This document shows, in pieces, positions 23,717 to 32,693 of a DNA stretch of 64,000 nucleotides. The stretch is from Vibrio chagasii. GTDB lineage: Bacteria > Pseudomonadota > Gammaproteobacteria > Enterobacterales > Vibrionaceae. The notes beneath the pieces are model-generated. The model had not been told where the DNA came from and did no database searches. It saw nothing but the letters and a program-made list of their open reading frames with translations. Every line of letters begins with the position of its first letter. Positions within the stretch are counted from its first letter, which is position 1. The position numbers were made by a program, and so were the translations under genes. The stretch lies in assembly GCA_041879415.1 (NCBI GenBank), contig CP090853.1:1-64000 (forward strand), in the 5' to 3' direction.

Positions 23717-24511
23717 TTAAAACAAATCCTTTTCAAGACTTTGCGCCGGGAACCTAAATGGCACAGGGCCATCCGCCTCACCTTGCAAAAATTGCTGAAC
23801 TCTCGGATCGTCATTGTTGTACAGCTCTTCAGGTGACCCAGCAGCAATGATTTTGCCATCTGCGAGTAGGTAAACCCAATCAGCAATACTCATCACCTCA
23901 GGAACATCATGAGAAACGACGATAGACGTCAAGCCCAGCGCTTGATTGAGGTTGCGAATGAGCTCGACCAATACACCCATTGTTATAGGGTCTTGGCCCA
24001 CAAAGGGTTCATCGTACATGATCAACTCAGGATCGAGGGCAATAGCACGCGCCAATGCGGCACGCCTTGCCATTCCGCCAGACAACTCACTCGGCATCAA
24101 TTGCGCAGCACCACGTAACCCTACCGCCTCAAGCTTAAGTAACACGATAGTACGAATGAATTTTTCGTTAAGTTCAGTGTGCTCACGCAGTGGAAACGCC
24201 ACATTATCAAACACATTGAGGTCCGTAAAAAGTGCACCCGATTGGAAAAGCATGCTCATTTTTTTACGTGCTTGATACAGTTTTCGACGAGATAAGGTCG
24301 GGATGTTGTCGCCATCAAACCAGACTTCACCGCTATCTGGTGGCAACTGCCCGCCAATCAAACGCAGTAATGTCGTTTTACCGATCCCCGATGGCCCCAT
24401 GATTGCGGTTATTTTGCCTTGAGGCACCTCTAAACTGATGTCGTCAAAAATAACGCGATCACCGCGTGAGAAGCTAAGGTTCTTAACTTTTACAAGTTCA
24501 GTATTCGACAT
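23717..24511 (-). CDS. mlaF: MlaF ATPase
   Basis: The 264-residue ABC ATPase has Walker A GPSGIGKT at 39-46, signature LSGGM at 143-147 and Walker B LIMYDE at 163-168. It powers the MlaFEDB system that keeps phospholipids out of the outer leaflet of the outer membrane. It is the first gene of the operon mlaF-E-D-C-B-ibaG-murA and is divergent from yrbG across a 265-base promoter region, as in E. coli. Confidence 0.95.
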   Translation of the reverse strand: MSNTELVKVKNLSFSRGDRVIFDDISLEVPQGKITAIMGPSGIGKTTLLRLIGGQLPPDSGEVWFDGDNIPTLSRRKLYQARKKMSMLFQSGALFTDLNVFDNVAFPLREHTELNEKFIRTIVLLKLEAVGLRGAAQLMPSELSGGMARRAALARAIALDPELIMYDEPFVGQDPITMGVLVELIRNLNQALGLTSIVVSHDVPEVMSIADWVYLLADGKIIAAGSPEELYNNDDPRVQQFLQGEADGPVPFRFPAQSLEKDLF

Positions 24512-24776
24512 ACTCTTGTAGTTTCCTTGCTTTAAAAAACGCCAATTATGGCTGCAATAATAATGAGTCTACTTTAGAATTAAAAGCACTGTTCAATTAA
24601 TTCATATTAAACAGGAATGTATGCAGAGGTTTGAAAGCATTAGAAAATTATCTATTCAGCTCTCTTTCTTGGTGACTAACTGGTAATTAATTTGCCGAGT
24701 GACTTCCCTTTTACCTACCAACAGGTCAAAATTAGCGGTTAATTCTCCGTTTTTTATTAATTTTTTAGGAATCATC

Positions 24777-25742
24777 ATGCTTGAAGCGATTGCGTTTCTT
24801 ATTATCGGTCTAGGTTTTTTGGTGTGGAGTGCAGATAAGCTGGTTTACGGCGCCGCAGCTCTTGCTCGCAACTTCGGTATCTCACCATTAGTTATCGGTA
24901 TGACGATTCTAGCAATGGGCTCTTCAGCTCCTGAAATGATGGTTTCAGCAACGGCTGCGCTTGACGGCAAAACAGATACCGCGGTCGGTAATGTTCTAGG
25001 CTCAAACATCGCCAATATTGCGCTGATTTTAGGTATCACTGCGCTAATCAAGCCGCTATCAATCAGCTCAGCTGTGATTCGCCGTGAACTACCACTCATG
25101 ATTGGTGTCACTTTACTTGCTGGCGCACTGCTTTGGGATAACCACTTAGGTTTCTACGAAGGCGTATTATTATTTGTTCTGTTCGGTGCATTTTTGTTTG
25201 CCATGCTGCAAATCAGCCGCAGTGAGAAAAAGAACGGCGATGCGTTTCTTGATGAACAAGAATCAGAGATTCCAGAGGGCGTAAGTAACCCGAAAGCTGC
25301 GATGTGGGTGGTAATTGGTCTAATCATTCTTCCTTTAGCTGCTGATATGCTGGTTGATAATGCAGTTATCATCGCTAAGTTCTTCGGGATGAGCGACCTT
25401 GTTATTGGTTTAACCATTATTGCTGTTGGTACTAGCCTACCTGAGCTTGCTGCATCACTTGCTGGTGTAATGAAAGGCGAAGACGATATGGCGGTGGGTA
25501 ACATCATTGGCTCAAACGTATTCAATATTCTGGCTGTTATGGGTATTCCTGGCATCCTAAACCCTTCTATCTTGAGCGAATTTGCGATGGGTCGTGACTT
25601 CTGGGTAATGCTAGGTGTATCTCTGCTGCTTGTTGTGATGGCGCTAGGTAAATCGCGTAGTGTGAATCGTATTGAAGGTGGCGTGTTAATCGTGACGTTC
25701 GTGGCTTACCAAAGCTACCTGCTAATGAACATGTCGGCTTAA
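24777..25742 (+). CDS. yrbG: Calcium/sodium antiporter YrbG-like
   Basis: The 321-residue membrane protein is two inverted halves, each with an alpha-repeat: GSSAPEMMVSATA near residue 46 and GTSLPELAASLAG in the second half, plus SNIANIALILG and SNVFNILAV. This is the cation/calcium exchanger superfamily. The E. coli homolog is YrbG, whose physiological role is unclear. I place the start at ATG 24777 with AGGA upstream rather than the frame start 24699. It opens the long kds-lpt-rpoN cluster. Confidence 0.9.
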   Translation: MLEAIAFLIIGLGFLVWSADKLVYGAAALARNFGISPLVIGMTILAMGSSAPEMMVSATAALDGKTDTAVGNVLGSNIANIALILGITALIKPLSISSAVIRRELPLMIGVTLLAGALLWDNHLGFYEGVLLFVLFGAFLFAMLQISRSEKKNGDAFLDEQESEIPEGVSNPKAAMWVVIGLIILPLAADMLVDNAVIIAKFFGMSDLVIGLTIIAVGTSLPELAASLAGVMKGEDDMAVGNIIGSNVFNILAVMGIPGILNPSILSEFAMGRDFWVMLGVSLLLVVMALGKSRSVNRIEGGVLIVTFVAYQSYLLMNMSA

Positions 25743-25776
25743 TTGTTGACTTAACTTTCCGTACTTGGAGTATTTG

Positions 25777-26748
25777 ATGTCTCAGCCATTTGATTATCGC
25801 AGTGTTGCCAAACAAGTTTTGGAAACCGAAGTTGCAGGTCTCACTCAATTGGACCAATATTTTAATGATGATTTTTGCAAAGCTTGCGACCTAATCCTAA
25901 ACAACAAGGGTAAAGTGGTTGTGATGGGCATGGGTAAATCCGGCCATATCGGCAACAAAATCGCAGCAACGCTAGCAAGTACTGGTACATCAGCTTTCTT
26001 TGTACATCCAGGTGAAGCAGCACATGGCGACTTAGGCATGATCGAACCGGGTGATATTGTGATTGCAATATCGAACTCAGGTGAGTCTGGTGAAATCCTT
26101 AGCCTGTTCCCAGTATTAAAGCGTTTGAACATCAAGATCATCAGCATGACAGGTAAACCTGCGTCGAATATGGCGACCTTGTCTGATATCCATTTACAGA
26201 TTTCTGTGCCGGAAGAAGCGTGCCCGCTAGGTTTAGCACCAACAACCAGCACCACAGCTACCTTAGTGATGGGTGATGCATTAGCCGTTGCACTTTTACA
26301 GGCTCGAGGCTTCACAGCTCAAGACTTCGCCCTATCTCACCCAGGTGGCGCTTTAGGTCGTCAGCTACTATTGAAACTAGACGACATCATGCACACGGGC
26401 GATGCACTCCCTGTTGTCGCTCCAGATGCATTAGTAAGAGATGCTTTACTAGAGATCTCTCAGAAAGGCTTGGGCATGACAGCCATCGTTGATCAAGATG
26501 GTCAAATGGCCGGTATTTTTACCGATGGTGATTTACGCCGCATCTTGGATAAGCGTGTTGATATTCATAGTACTCAAATTGGCGATGTGATGACGCTAAA
26601 CCCTACGGTTGCCGATCCGAACATGCTTGCAGTCGAGGGGTTAAACTTAATGCAAGCCAAAAGCATCAATGGCTTGATGCTATGCCAAGATGGCAAACTA
26701 GTTGGTGCTCTAAACATGCACGATTTATTGAAAGCTGGAGTAATGTAA
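25777..26748 (+). CDS. kdsD: Arabinose 5-phosphate isomerase KdsD
   Basis: The 323-residue enzyme converts ribulose 5-phosphate to arabinose 5-phosphate, the first step to Kdo. It has an N-terminal SIS sugar isomerase domain (MGKSGHIGNKIAATLASTG, HPGEAAHGDLG, SNSGESGEI) and two C-terminal CBS domains. GGAG lies before ATG 25777; the frame itself opens 12 bases earlier at a TTG. Its stop codon overlaps the kdsC start by one base. Confidence 0.95.
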   Translation: MSQPFDYRSVAKQVLETEVAGLTQLDQYFNDDFCKACDLILNNKGKVVVMGMGKSGHIGNKIAATLASTGTSAFFVHPGEAAHGDLGMIEPGDIVIAISNSGESGEILSLFPVLKRLNIKIISMTGKPASNMATLSDIHLQISVPEEACPLGLAPTTSTTATLVMGDALAVALLQARGFTAQDFALSHPGGALGRQLLLKLDDIMHTGDALPVVAPDALVRDALLEISQKGLGMTAIVDQDGQMAGIFTDGDLRRILDKRVDIHSTQIGDVMTLNPTVADPNMLAVEGLNLMQAKSINGLMLCQDGKLVGALNMHDLLKAGVM

Positions 26749-27305
26749 TGACACAGACAGTCGAAACTCTATACGGCACTGTTGACTCAGATGTTTTTGC
26801 AATCGCAAAAGACATCAAACTCCTAATTTGCGATGTAGACGGCGTGTTCTCTGATGGCCGTATCTACATGGGCAACAATGGTGAAGAGCTGAAAACCTTT
26901 CACACTCGTGACGGTTACGGCATCAAATCACTGATGAACGCGGGCATTGAAATCGCAATCATCACAGGTCGCAAGTCTCAGATTGTTGAGAACCGAATGA
27001 CGGCTCTCGGCATCAAACTTATTTATCAAGGCCAAGACGATAAAGTTAAGGCTTACCAAGATATTTGCGATAAGCTTTCAGTTAACCCTGAAAACACAGG
27101 TTATATCGGTGACGATCTCATCGATTGGCCGGTAATGGAAAAAGTTGGCTTAAAGGTTTGTGTGGCAGATGGTCACCCACTACTCGCACAGCGAGCAAAC
27201 TACGTGACAACCATCAACGGTGGTCATGGTGCAGTTCGTGAAGTCTGCGACCTGATTTTACAAGCAAGAAATGAACTCGACGTGCACAAAGGTTTAAGCA
27301 TATGA
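26748..27305 (+). CDS. kdsC: Kdo-8-phosphate phosphatase KdsC
   Basis: This HAD-family phosphatase removes phosphate from Kdo-8-phosphate. The DxD nucleophile motif is ICDVDGVFSDG and GDDLIDWPVM carries the C-terminal acidic pair. It has the short capless HAD length (185 residues) and works as a tetramer in the family. The start overlaps the kdsD stop as TAATG, and its own stop overlaps the lptC start by four bases. Confidence 0.95.
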   Translation: MTQTVETLYGTVDSDVFAIAKDIKLLICDVDGVFSDGRIYMGNNGEELKTFHTRDGYGIKSLMNAGIEIAIITGRKSQIVENRMTALGIKLIYQGQDDKVKAYQDICDKLSVNPENTGYIGDDLIDWPVMEKVGLKVCVADGHPLLAQRANYVTTINGGHGAVREVCDLILQARNELDVHKGLSI

Positions 27306-27865
27306 GTTTTACTCGTATTATCTATTTAATACTAATATTTATTGCCTCTTGGTCGACCTACTACTTGTTCGACAAAGAGCAAACATCGACGATACAAGTG
27401 GCTCCAAATTTGGAGCTACCTGCTTTTAGCGGCAACAGCCTAAACAACATCAGTTACGATGAGTCAGGTATTCGCAGCTACCAAGTTGAGTCGACATATT
27501 TAGAACACTTCTCAGTGGTTGGCGACACGCACTTTCAAAACCCGGTTCTTTCGGTCTTCCGAGAAGGACATACGATTGAATGGCAAGTCACCGCTGATCG
27601 CGCGATTATGGATGAAAATCAAGTTGTCACTTTTTATGACAACGTTGTGGCAAAGAATCTACTGCCAGGGGCAAGCTTCGATACAATGACTACTGACAAA
27701 ATGGTTGTTGAGCTGAAAAGCCGAGATTTTTATTCAGATACTCCGGTCCATATGATCGGTACATTTTTTGAAAATGAGGGTCAAGCAATCAAAGGTAACT
27801 TCGGTACCAACAATGCGACTCTCTTTAATTCTGTTCAAGGTAGATATGAAACTCTTACACCTTAG
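27302..27865 (+). CDS. lptC: LPS export protein LptC
   Basis: The 187-residue protein has a single N-terminal transmembrane helix (about 5-22) and a periplasmic beta-jellyroll domain. It docks on LptFG and hands LPS to LptA. The ATGA overlap with kdsC couples their translation. The lptA start lies inside the 3' end of this gene, 20 bases before the stop. Confidence 0.93.
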   Translation: MSFTRIIYLILIFIASWSTYYLFDKEQTSTIQVAPNLELPAFSGNSLNNISYDESGIRSYQVESTYLEHFSVVGDTHFQNPVLSVFREGHTIEWQVTADRAIMDENQVVTFYDNVVAKNLLPGASFDTMTTDKMVVELKSRDFYSDTPVHMIGTFFENEGQAIKGNFGTNNATLFNSVQGRYETLTP

Positions 27866-28340
27866 TTTATTCGCTTTGACTCTTGCGGCACCAAATGTCT
27901 ACGCCCTATCTTCTGATAGCGAGCAACCTGTCTACATTGACTCAGACAGCCAGCAATTGGATATGAAAAGTAACCAAGTAACCTTCATTGGTGATGTAAA
28001 CCTGAAACAAGGCAGCATCAATATCAATGCAGATAAGGTTATTGTTACCCGCAACGCCGTGAATGGTGAAATTGAAGAGATTCAAGGCTTCGGTAAACCG
28101 GCGACCTTCTCTCAGCTGACTGATGACGGAAAGACGCTCTACGGTGAAGCGGACGACCTGCATTACCAGCTTGTTGCTGACAAACTGATCATGACCAAGA
28201 ATGCAATGCTATCTCAAGATGGCAGCATCATCCGTGGCTCTAAGATCACTTACCAGATTGGCTCTCAAAAGCTAGTCGCTGACAGTGGTGAGAACAAACG
28301 AGTATCAACGGTTTTACAACCAACGGAAGTGAATAAGTAG
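27846..28340 (+). CDS. lptA: LPS export protein LptA
   Basis: The 164-residue periplasmic protein has a signal peptide (MKLLHLSLFALTLAAPNVYA) and an OstA-like beta-jellyroll with SDSQQLDMKSNQVTFIGDV. LptA molecules stack to form the bridge carrying LPS from LptC to LptD. AAGGTAG precedes ATG 27846, which overlaps the lptC end; the longer frame start at 27768 is not credible because it lacks a leader. Confidence 0.94.
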   Translation: MKLLHLSLFALTLAAPNVYALSSDSEQPVYIDSDSQQLDMKSNQVTFIGDVNLKQGSININADKVIVTRNAVNGEIEEIQGFGKPATFSQLTDDGKTLYGEADDLHYQLVADKLIMTKNAMLSQDGSIIRGSKITYQIGSQKLVADSGENKRVSTVLQPTEVNK

Positions 28341-28342
28341 CC

Positions 28343-29068
28343 ATGGCCGTTCTTAAAGCGCAAAACCTAGCGAAAACATACAGCAAACGTAAAGTAGTGA
28401 CTGACGTAAGCCTACAGGTTGAGTCAGGCCAAATCGTCGGTTTGCTTGGTCCTAATGGTGCTGGTAAAACGACATCCTTCTACATGATTGTAGGCTTAGT
28501 TGCTCGTGACGAAGGTACCATCAGCATTGATGACCGAGATATCAGTATCTTGCCAATGCATAGCCGTTCGCGTCTTGGTATCGGCTACCTGCCTCAGGAA
28601 GCATCAATCTTCCGTAAGCTGTCTGTTGAGAACAACATCATGGCGGTTTTGCAGACCCGTGATGAGATGACTAATGAACAGCGTCAGGATAAGCTAGAAG
28701 ACCTTCTAGAAGAGTTTCACATTCAACATATCCGTCACAGCAATGGTATGGCTCTATCGGGTGGTGAACGTCGTCGTGTGGAAATCGCGCGCGCTCTTGC
28801 AGCAAACCCTCAGTTTATCTTGCTTGACGAACCGTTTGCTGGTGTTGACCCGATCTCTGTTATCGATATCAAGAAAATCATCGAACACCTGCGCGATCGC
28901 GGTTTGGGTGTTTTAATTACCGACCACAACGTTCGTGAAACATTAGACGTGTGTGAAAAGGCCTACATCGTGAGTCAAGGGCACCTGATCGCAGAGGGTA
29001 CTCCTGAAGATGTTCTCAATAACGAACAAGTTAAACAAGTTTATCTAGGCGAACAATTCCGTCTATGA
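28343..29068 (+). CDS. lptB: LPS export ATPase LptB
   Basis: The 241-residue ABC ATPase has Walker A GPNGAGKTT at 36-44, signature LSGGERRRVEIARALA and Walker B FILLDEPFAGVDP. It powers LptFG, encoded about 24 kb upstream on the opposite strand. It follows lptA after two bases. Confidence 0.96.
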   Translation: MAVLKAQNLAKTYSKRKVVTDVSLQVESGQIVGLLGPNGAGKTTSFYMIVGLVARDEGTISIDDRDISILPMHSRSRLGIGYLPQEASIFRKLSVENNIMAVLQTRDEMTNEQRQDKLEDLLEEFHIQHIRHSNGMALSGGERRRVEIARALAANPQFILLDEPFAGVDPISVIDIKKIIEHLRDRGLGVLITDHNVRETLDVCEKAYIVSQGHLIAEGTPEDVLNNEQVKQVYLGEQFRL

Positions 29069-29122
29069 TTATATAGAGAGTATCGAGAGTTCTAAGAATA
29101 ATAACTAGGTAAGTAACACTGA

Positions 29123-30583
29123 ATGAAACCCTCATTACAACTTAAGCTAGGCCAACAGTTAGCAATGACTCCTCAATTGCAGCAAGCGATTCGTTTGCTG
29201 CAATTGTCTACTTTAGATTTGCAACAAGAGATCCAAGAAGCACTTGAATCTAACCCATTACTCGATGTCGAAGAAGGCAATGAAGAAACGCCTTCATCGG
29301 AAGAAAAGCCTAGCAGTGACGAGAAAGAAACAGTTGAAGCCGCAGAGCAAGACTTACCTGACAGCTCAGACTTAATCGAAAAATCAGAGATTGGTAACGA
29401 ACTCGAGATCGACACCACTTGGGAAGATGTCTACAGCGCAAATACAGGTAACACTGGTATTGCTATTGATGACGATATGCCTGTATATCAAGGCGAAACA
29501 ACCCAAAGCCTGCACGATTACCTACTTTGGCAACTTGATCTCACACCTTTCACAGAAACCGACCGAAGCATTGCCTTCGCACTAATCGATGCCATTGATG
29601 ACTATGGCTACCTCACCGTATCTTGTGAAGACATCCTTGAAAACTTCGACAGTGAAGACATTGAGCTTGATGAAATCGAAGCAGTACGGAAAAGAATCCA
29701 ACAGTTTGACCCATTGGGTGTTGGTTCACTAAACCTTCAAGATTGCTTGCTGCTGCAACTGGCGACTTTCCCACAGGACACACCTTGGCTTGAAGAAGCT
29801 AAGTTAGTACTTACTAGCCATATCGACCAACTCGGTAACCGTGATTACAAACTTGTGATCAAGGAAACTAAGTTGAAAGAAGCAGAGCTACGTGAGGTTC
29901 TGCAGCTCATTCAACAACTGGACCCACGACCAGGCAGCAAGATTACGCCAGACGAAACCGAATATGTGGTTCCTGATGTGTCGGTATTTAAAGACCTCGG
30001 CAAATGGTTAGTAACCATTAATCCAGACAGCGTGCCAAAGCTGAAAGTTAATCAGCAGTACGCAGACTTAGGCAGTAAAGGCAACAGCGCTGATAACCAA
30101 TACATTCGCTCGAACTTGCAAGAGGCGAAGTGGTTAATCAAAAGCTTAGAAAGCCGAAATGAGACGCTACTCAAAGTTGCGCGATGCATTGTTGAACATC
30201 AGCGCGATTTCTTCGAACATGGCGAAGAAGCGATGAAGCCGATGGTACTCAACGATGTAGCTTTAGCCGTTGATATGCACGAATCCACGATCTCTCGTGT
30301 GACGACTCAAAAGTTCATGCATACCCCTCGTGGCATCTTCGAACTGAAATACTTTTTCTCGAGCCATGTCAGTACTGACAATGGCGGTGAATGTTCATCG
30401 ACAGCAATTCGAGCACTCATTAAGAAGCTTGTTGCGGCAGAAAATACTGCTAAGCCTCTCAGTGATAGCAAGATAGCTGCTTTACTGGCTGACCAAGGAA
30501 TTCAGGTAGCTAGACGTACGATAGCGAAATACCGTGAGTCTCTGGGCATTGCCCCATCGAGTCAGCGTAAACGCCTACTATAA
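29123..30583 (+). CDS. rpoN: RNA polymerase sigma-54 factor RpoN
   Basis: The 486-residue factor shows region I (QLAMTPQLQQAIRLLQLSTL), an acidic region II, the core-binding domain and the C-terminal RpoN box ARRTIAKYRE at 463-472, which reads the -24 element. In Vibrio sigma-54 controls flagella, nitrogen metabolism and quorum-sensing genes. Its place between lptB and hpf is conserved among gammaproteobacteria. Confidence 0.97.
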   Translation: MKPSLQLKLGQQLAMTPQLQQAIRLLQLSTLDLQQEIQEALESNPLLDVEEGNEETPSSEEKPSSDEKETVEAAEQDLPDSSDLIEKSEIGNELEIDTTWEDVYSANTGNTGIAIDDDMPVYQGETTQSLHDYLLWQLDLTPFTETDRSIAFALIDAIDDYGYLTVSCEDILENFDSEDIELDEIEAVRKRIQQFDPLGVGSLNLQDCLLLQLATFPQDTPWLEEAKLVLTSHIDQLGNRDYKLVIKETKLKEAELREVLQLIQQLDPRPGSKITPDETEYVVPDVSVFKDLGKWLVTINPDSVPKLKVNQQYADLGSKGNSADNQYIRSNLQEAKWLIKSLESRNETLLKVARCIVEHQRDFFEHGEEAMKPMVLNDVALAVDMHESTISRVTTQKFMHTPRGIFELKYFFSSHVSTDNGGECSSTAIRALIKKLVAAENTAKPLSDSKIAALLADQGIQVARRTIAKYRESLGIAPSSQRKRLL

Positions 30584-30644
30584 GCAAATTGAGTCACTCT
30601 TAACTCAATCGCTATTATCGGGCACCAACTGAAAAGGAAAGTCT

Positions 30645-30932
30645 ATGCAAATCAATATTCAAGGCCATCACGTTGATCTTACCGATTCAATGCAAGACTA
30701 TGTTCACACCAAATTCGACAAGCTTGAACGCTTCTTTGATCATATCAATAGTGTTCAGGTTGTTTTAAAAGTTGAGAAAATCAATCAAATTGCAGAAGCG
30801 ACCCTTCACGTAAACCAAGGCGAGATTCATGCAACAGCAACAGATGAAAGCATGTATGCTGCGATTGATGCGTTGGTTGATAAACTCGTTCGCCAACTCA
30901 ACAAGCACAAAGAAAAGCTAAGTAGTCACTAA
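30645..30932 (+). CDS. hpf: Ribosome hibernation promoting factor
   Basis: The 95-residue short HPF/YhbH-type protein starts MQINIQGHHVDLTDSMQDYV. It binds the 30S subunit and promotes inactive 70S or 100S ribosomes in stationary phase. AAGGAAAG precedes the ATG. The length fits short HPF (gammaproteobacterial) rather than the long form with a dimerisation tail. Confidence 0.93.
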   Translation: MQINIQGHHVDLTDSMQDYVHTKFDKLERFFDHINSVQVVLKVEKINQIAEATLHVNQGEIHATATDESMYAAIDALVDKLVRQLNKHKEKLSSH

Positions 30933-30933
30933 C

Positions 30934-31395
30934 ATGCAATTAAGCGAAGTACTTTCATTGGACTGCACCAAAAGTGCAGTCCAATGCACAAGCAAAAAGA
31001 GAGCTCTTGAGCTCATCAGTCAAATCGCAGCAGAGAGCTGTGGTCAAGATTCAACAGAGCTATTCGAATGCATGTTGAGCCGCGAGAAGATGGGCAGTAC
31101 TGGCATTGGTAATGGTATCGCCATTCCCCATGCTCGTATGAATGTCAGTGATAAAGCGATAGCTGTATTACTGCAATGCCAAGATCCGATCGAATTTGAT
31201 GCGATTGATAACCGTCCTGTCGACCTACTATTTGCTCTACTGGTTCCTAGCGAACAATGTAAAGAGCATCTAAAAACCCTTTCTTGTATGGCAGAACGAC
31301 TAAACGACAAGCAGACTCTAAAACAGCTGCGTAATGCTCAGAGCGATCAAGAGCTTTACGACATCATGATTCAAGTGCCAACTTGCGAGCAATAA
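30934..31395 (+). CDS. ptsN: Nitrogen PTS enzyme IIA
   Basis: The 153-residue EIIA-Ntr domain has the phosphorylated histidine at H66 in GIGNGIAIPHARM. It receives phosphate from NPr and regulates potassium uptake and other targets rather than transporting sugar. It starts one base after hpf, in the conserved rpoN-hpf-ptsN-rapZ-npr block. Confidence 0.94.
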   Translation: MQLSEVLSLDCTKSAVQCTSKKRALELISQIAAESCGQDSTELFECMLSREKMGSTGIGNGIAIPHARMNVSDKAIAVLLQCQDPIEFDAIDNRPVDLLFALLVPSEQCKEHLKTLSCMAERLNDKQTLKQLRNAQSDQELYDIMIQVPTCEQ

Positions 31396-31396
31396 A

Positions 31397-32266
31397 ATGC
31401 GATTAATCGTGGTTAGTGGCCAATCAGGGGCCGGTAAAAGTGTTGCGTTACGAGTCTTAGAAGACTTGGGGTATTACTGTGTCGATAATCTGCCGGTAAA
31501 CCTGCTCAACAACTTTGTCGAATCGGTACGCGAAAGCAACCAAAACGTTGCGGTAAGCATTGATATACGTAACCTACCGAAAGAGCCTCAGTTAGTCACC
31601 GACACGCTTGAGCAACTCGAGTCCGCTACCAACATCGATGTTGATGTATTGTTCCTCGATGCCAGTAAGCAGACGCTCCTCAAGCGCTACAGCGAAACCC
31701 GCAGAATACACCCTTTATCAATTGGCCAGGAGAAACTCTCTCTGGAACAGGCAATTGATTTAGAAAAGACACTTCTCAGCCCTCTAGCAGGACAAGCCAG
31801 CATTGTGATTGATAGCAGTGACTGCAACCTCTACGAGTTGAGTGAAAAAGTGCGCTTTAAAGTCGAAGGCAAAGAGAAGCAAGAGCTGATCATCGTCTTT
31901 CAATCTTTCGGCTTTAAATTTGGTCTACCAAGCGATGCCGACTACGTGTTTGACGTTCGCTTCTTACCAAACCCTCATTGGGAACCTGACTTACGACCAA
32001 TGACAGGCCTTGATGCCCCAATTCACTCCTTCCTTGAACAACATCAGGAAGTAATTGAACTCAAGCAACAGATTCAAGGCTTTGTTGAACAGTGGCTGCC
32101 AATGTTAGAGAAAAACAATCGCAGTTACCTAACGGTAGCCATTGGTTGTACTGGTGGTAAACACCGCTCGGTGTATCTAACGCAGAAAATTGGCGAATAC
32201 TTCGAACAACTTGGTCATCAAGTTCAAATCAGACATGCCTCTCTAGAGAAGCACCAACAGGGCTAA
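31397..32266 (+). CDS. rapZ: RNase adapter protein RapZ
   Basis: The 289-residue P-loop protein has Walker A GQSGAGKS near the N-terminus and the C-terminal GCTGGKHRSVYL motif. RapZ senses glucosamine-6-phosphate and directs RNase E to the GlmZ small RNA in E. coli. It starts one base after the ptsN stop. Confidence 0.95.
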   Translation: MRLIVVSGQSGAGKSVALRVLEDLGYYCVDNLPVNLLNNFVESVRESNQNVAVSIDIRNLPKEPQLVTDTLEQLESATNIDVDVLFLDASKQTLLKRYSETRRIHPLSIGQEKLSLEQAIDLEKTLLSPLAGQASIVIDSSDCNLYELSEKVRFKVEGKEKQELIIVFQSFGFKFGLPSDADYVFDVRFLPNPHWEPDLRPMTGLDAPIHSFLEQHQEVIELKQQIQGFVEQWLPMLEKNNRSYLTVAIGCTGGKHRSVYLTQKIGEYFEQLGHQVQIRHASLEKHQQG

Positions 32267-32269
32267 CCC

Positions 32270-32545
32270 ATGGAATTAACTCGAACTGTACTGATCCAAA
32301 ACCGCTTGGGTCTTCACGCTAGAGCGGCCGTAAAGTTGGTTGAGCTTGCCCAAAGCTTTGATGCCACTATCACAATTCATAGTGAAGAAGATAAAACTGC
32401 CACCGCAGACAGCGTGATGGGACTATTGATGCTGGAATCGGCACAAGGCCAACACATCACGATTCAAGCTTCGGGTACTGATTCACAACAAGCACTTGAT
32501 GCCGTTTGCCACCTTATCGAAGATAAATTTGATGAGGGTGAGTAG
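32270..32545 (+). CDS. npr: Phosphocarrier protein NPr
   Basis: The 91-residue HPr-like protein has the phosphorylated histidine H16 in NRLGLHARAA and the conserved serine region SVMGLLML. In the nitrogen PTS it carries phosphate from PtsP to PtsN. It closes the long operon; no strong terminator follows at once. Confidence 0.93.
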   Translation: MELTRTVLIQNRLGLHARAAVKLVELAQSFDATITIHSEEDKTATADSVMGLLMLESAQGQHITIQASGTDSQQALDAVCHLIEDKFDEGE

Positions 32546-32693
32546 CCAAGACGCTTAACTCGTAACGCCGCAAACTCAAACGGTGAACCAACCTATATTA
32601 AATCTTAGTTCTACCTAAGTTTATGATTTAAATAAGCCCTAGAATTAAGTTACTATTCCAAGCATTGTAAGAATAATGAGATAGGAGGAAAAT

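Noticed and set aside
32546..32693. Possible magnesium riboswitch ahead of mgtE
   Set aside because: Only a weak nine-base stem (AAATCTTAG/CTAAGTTT) was visible, with no M-box-like core, so no riboswitch is claimed.
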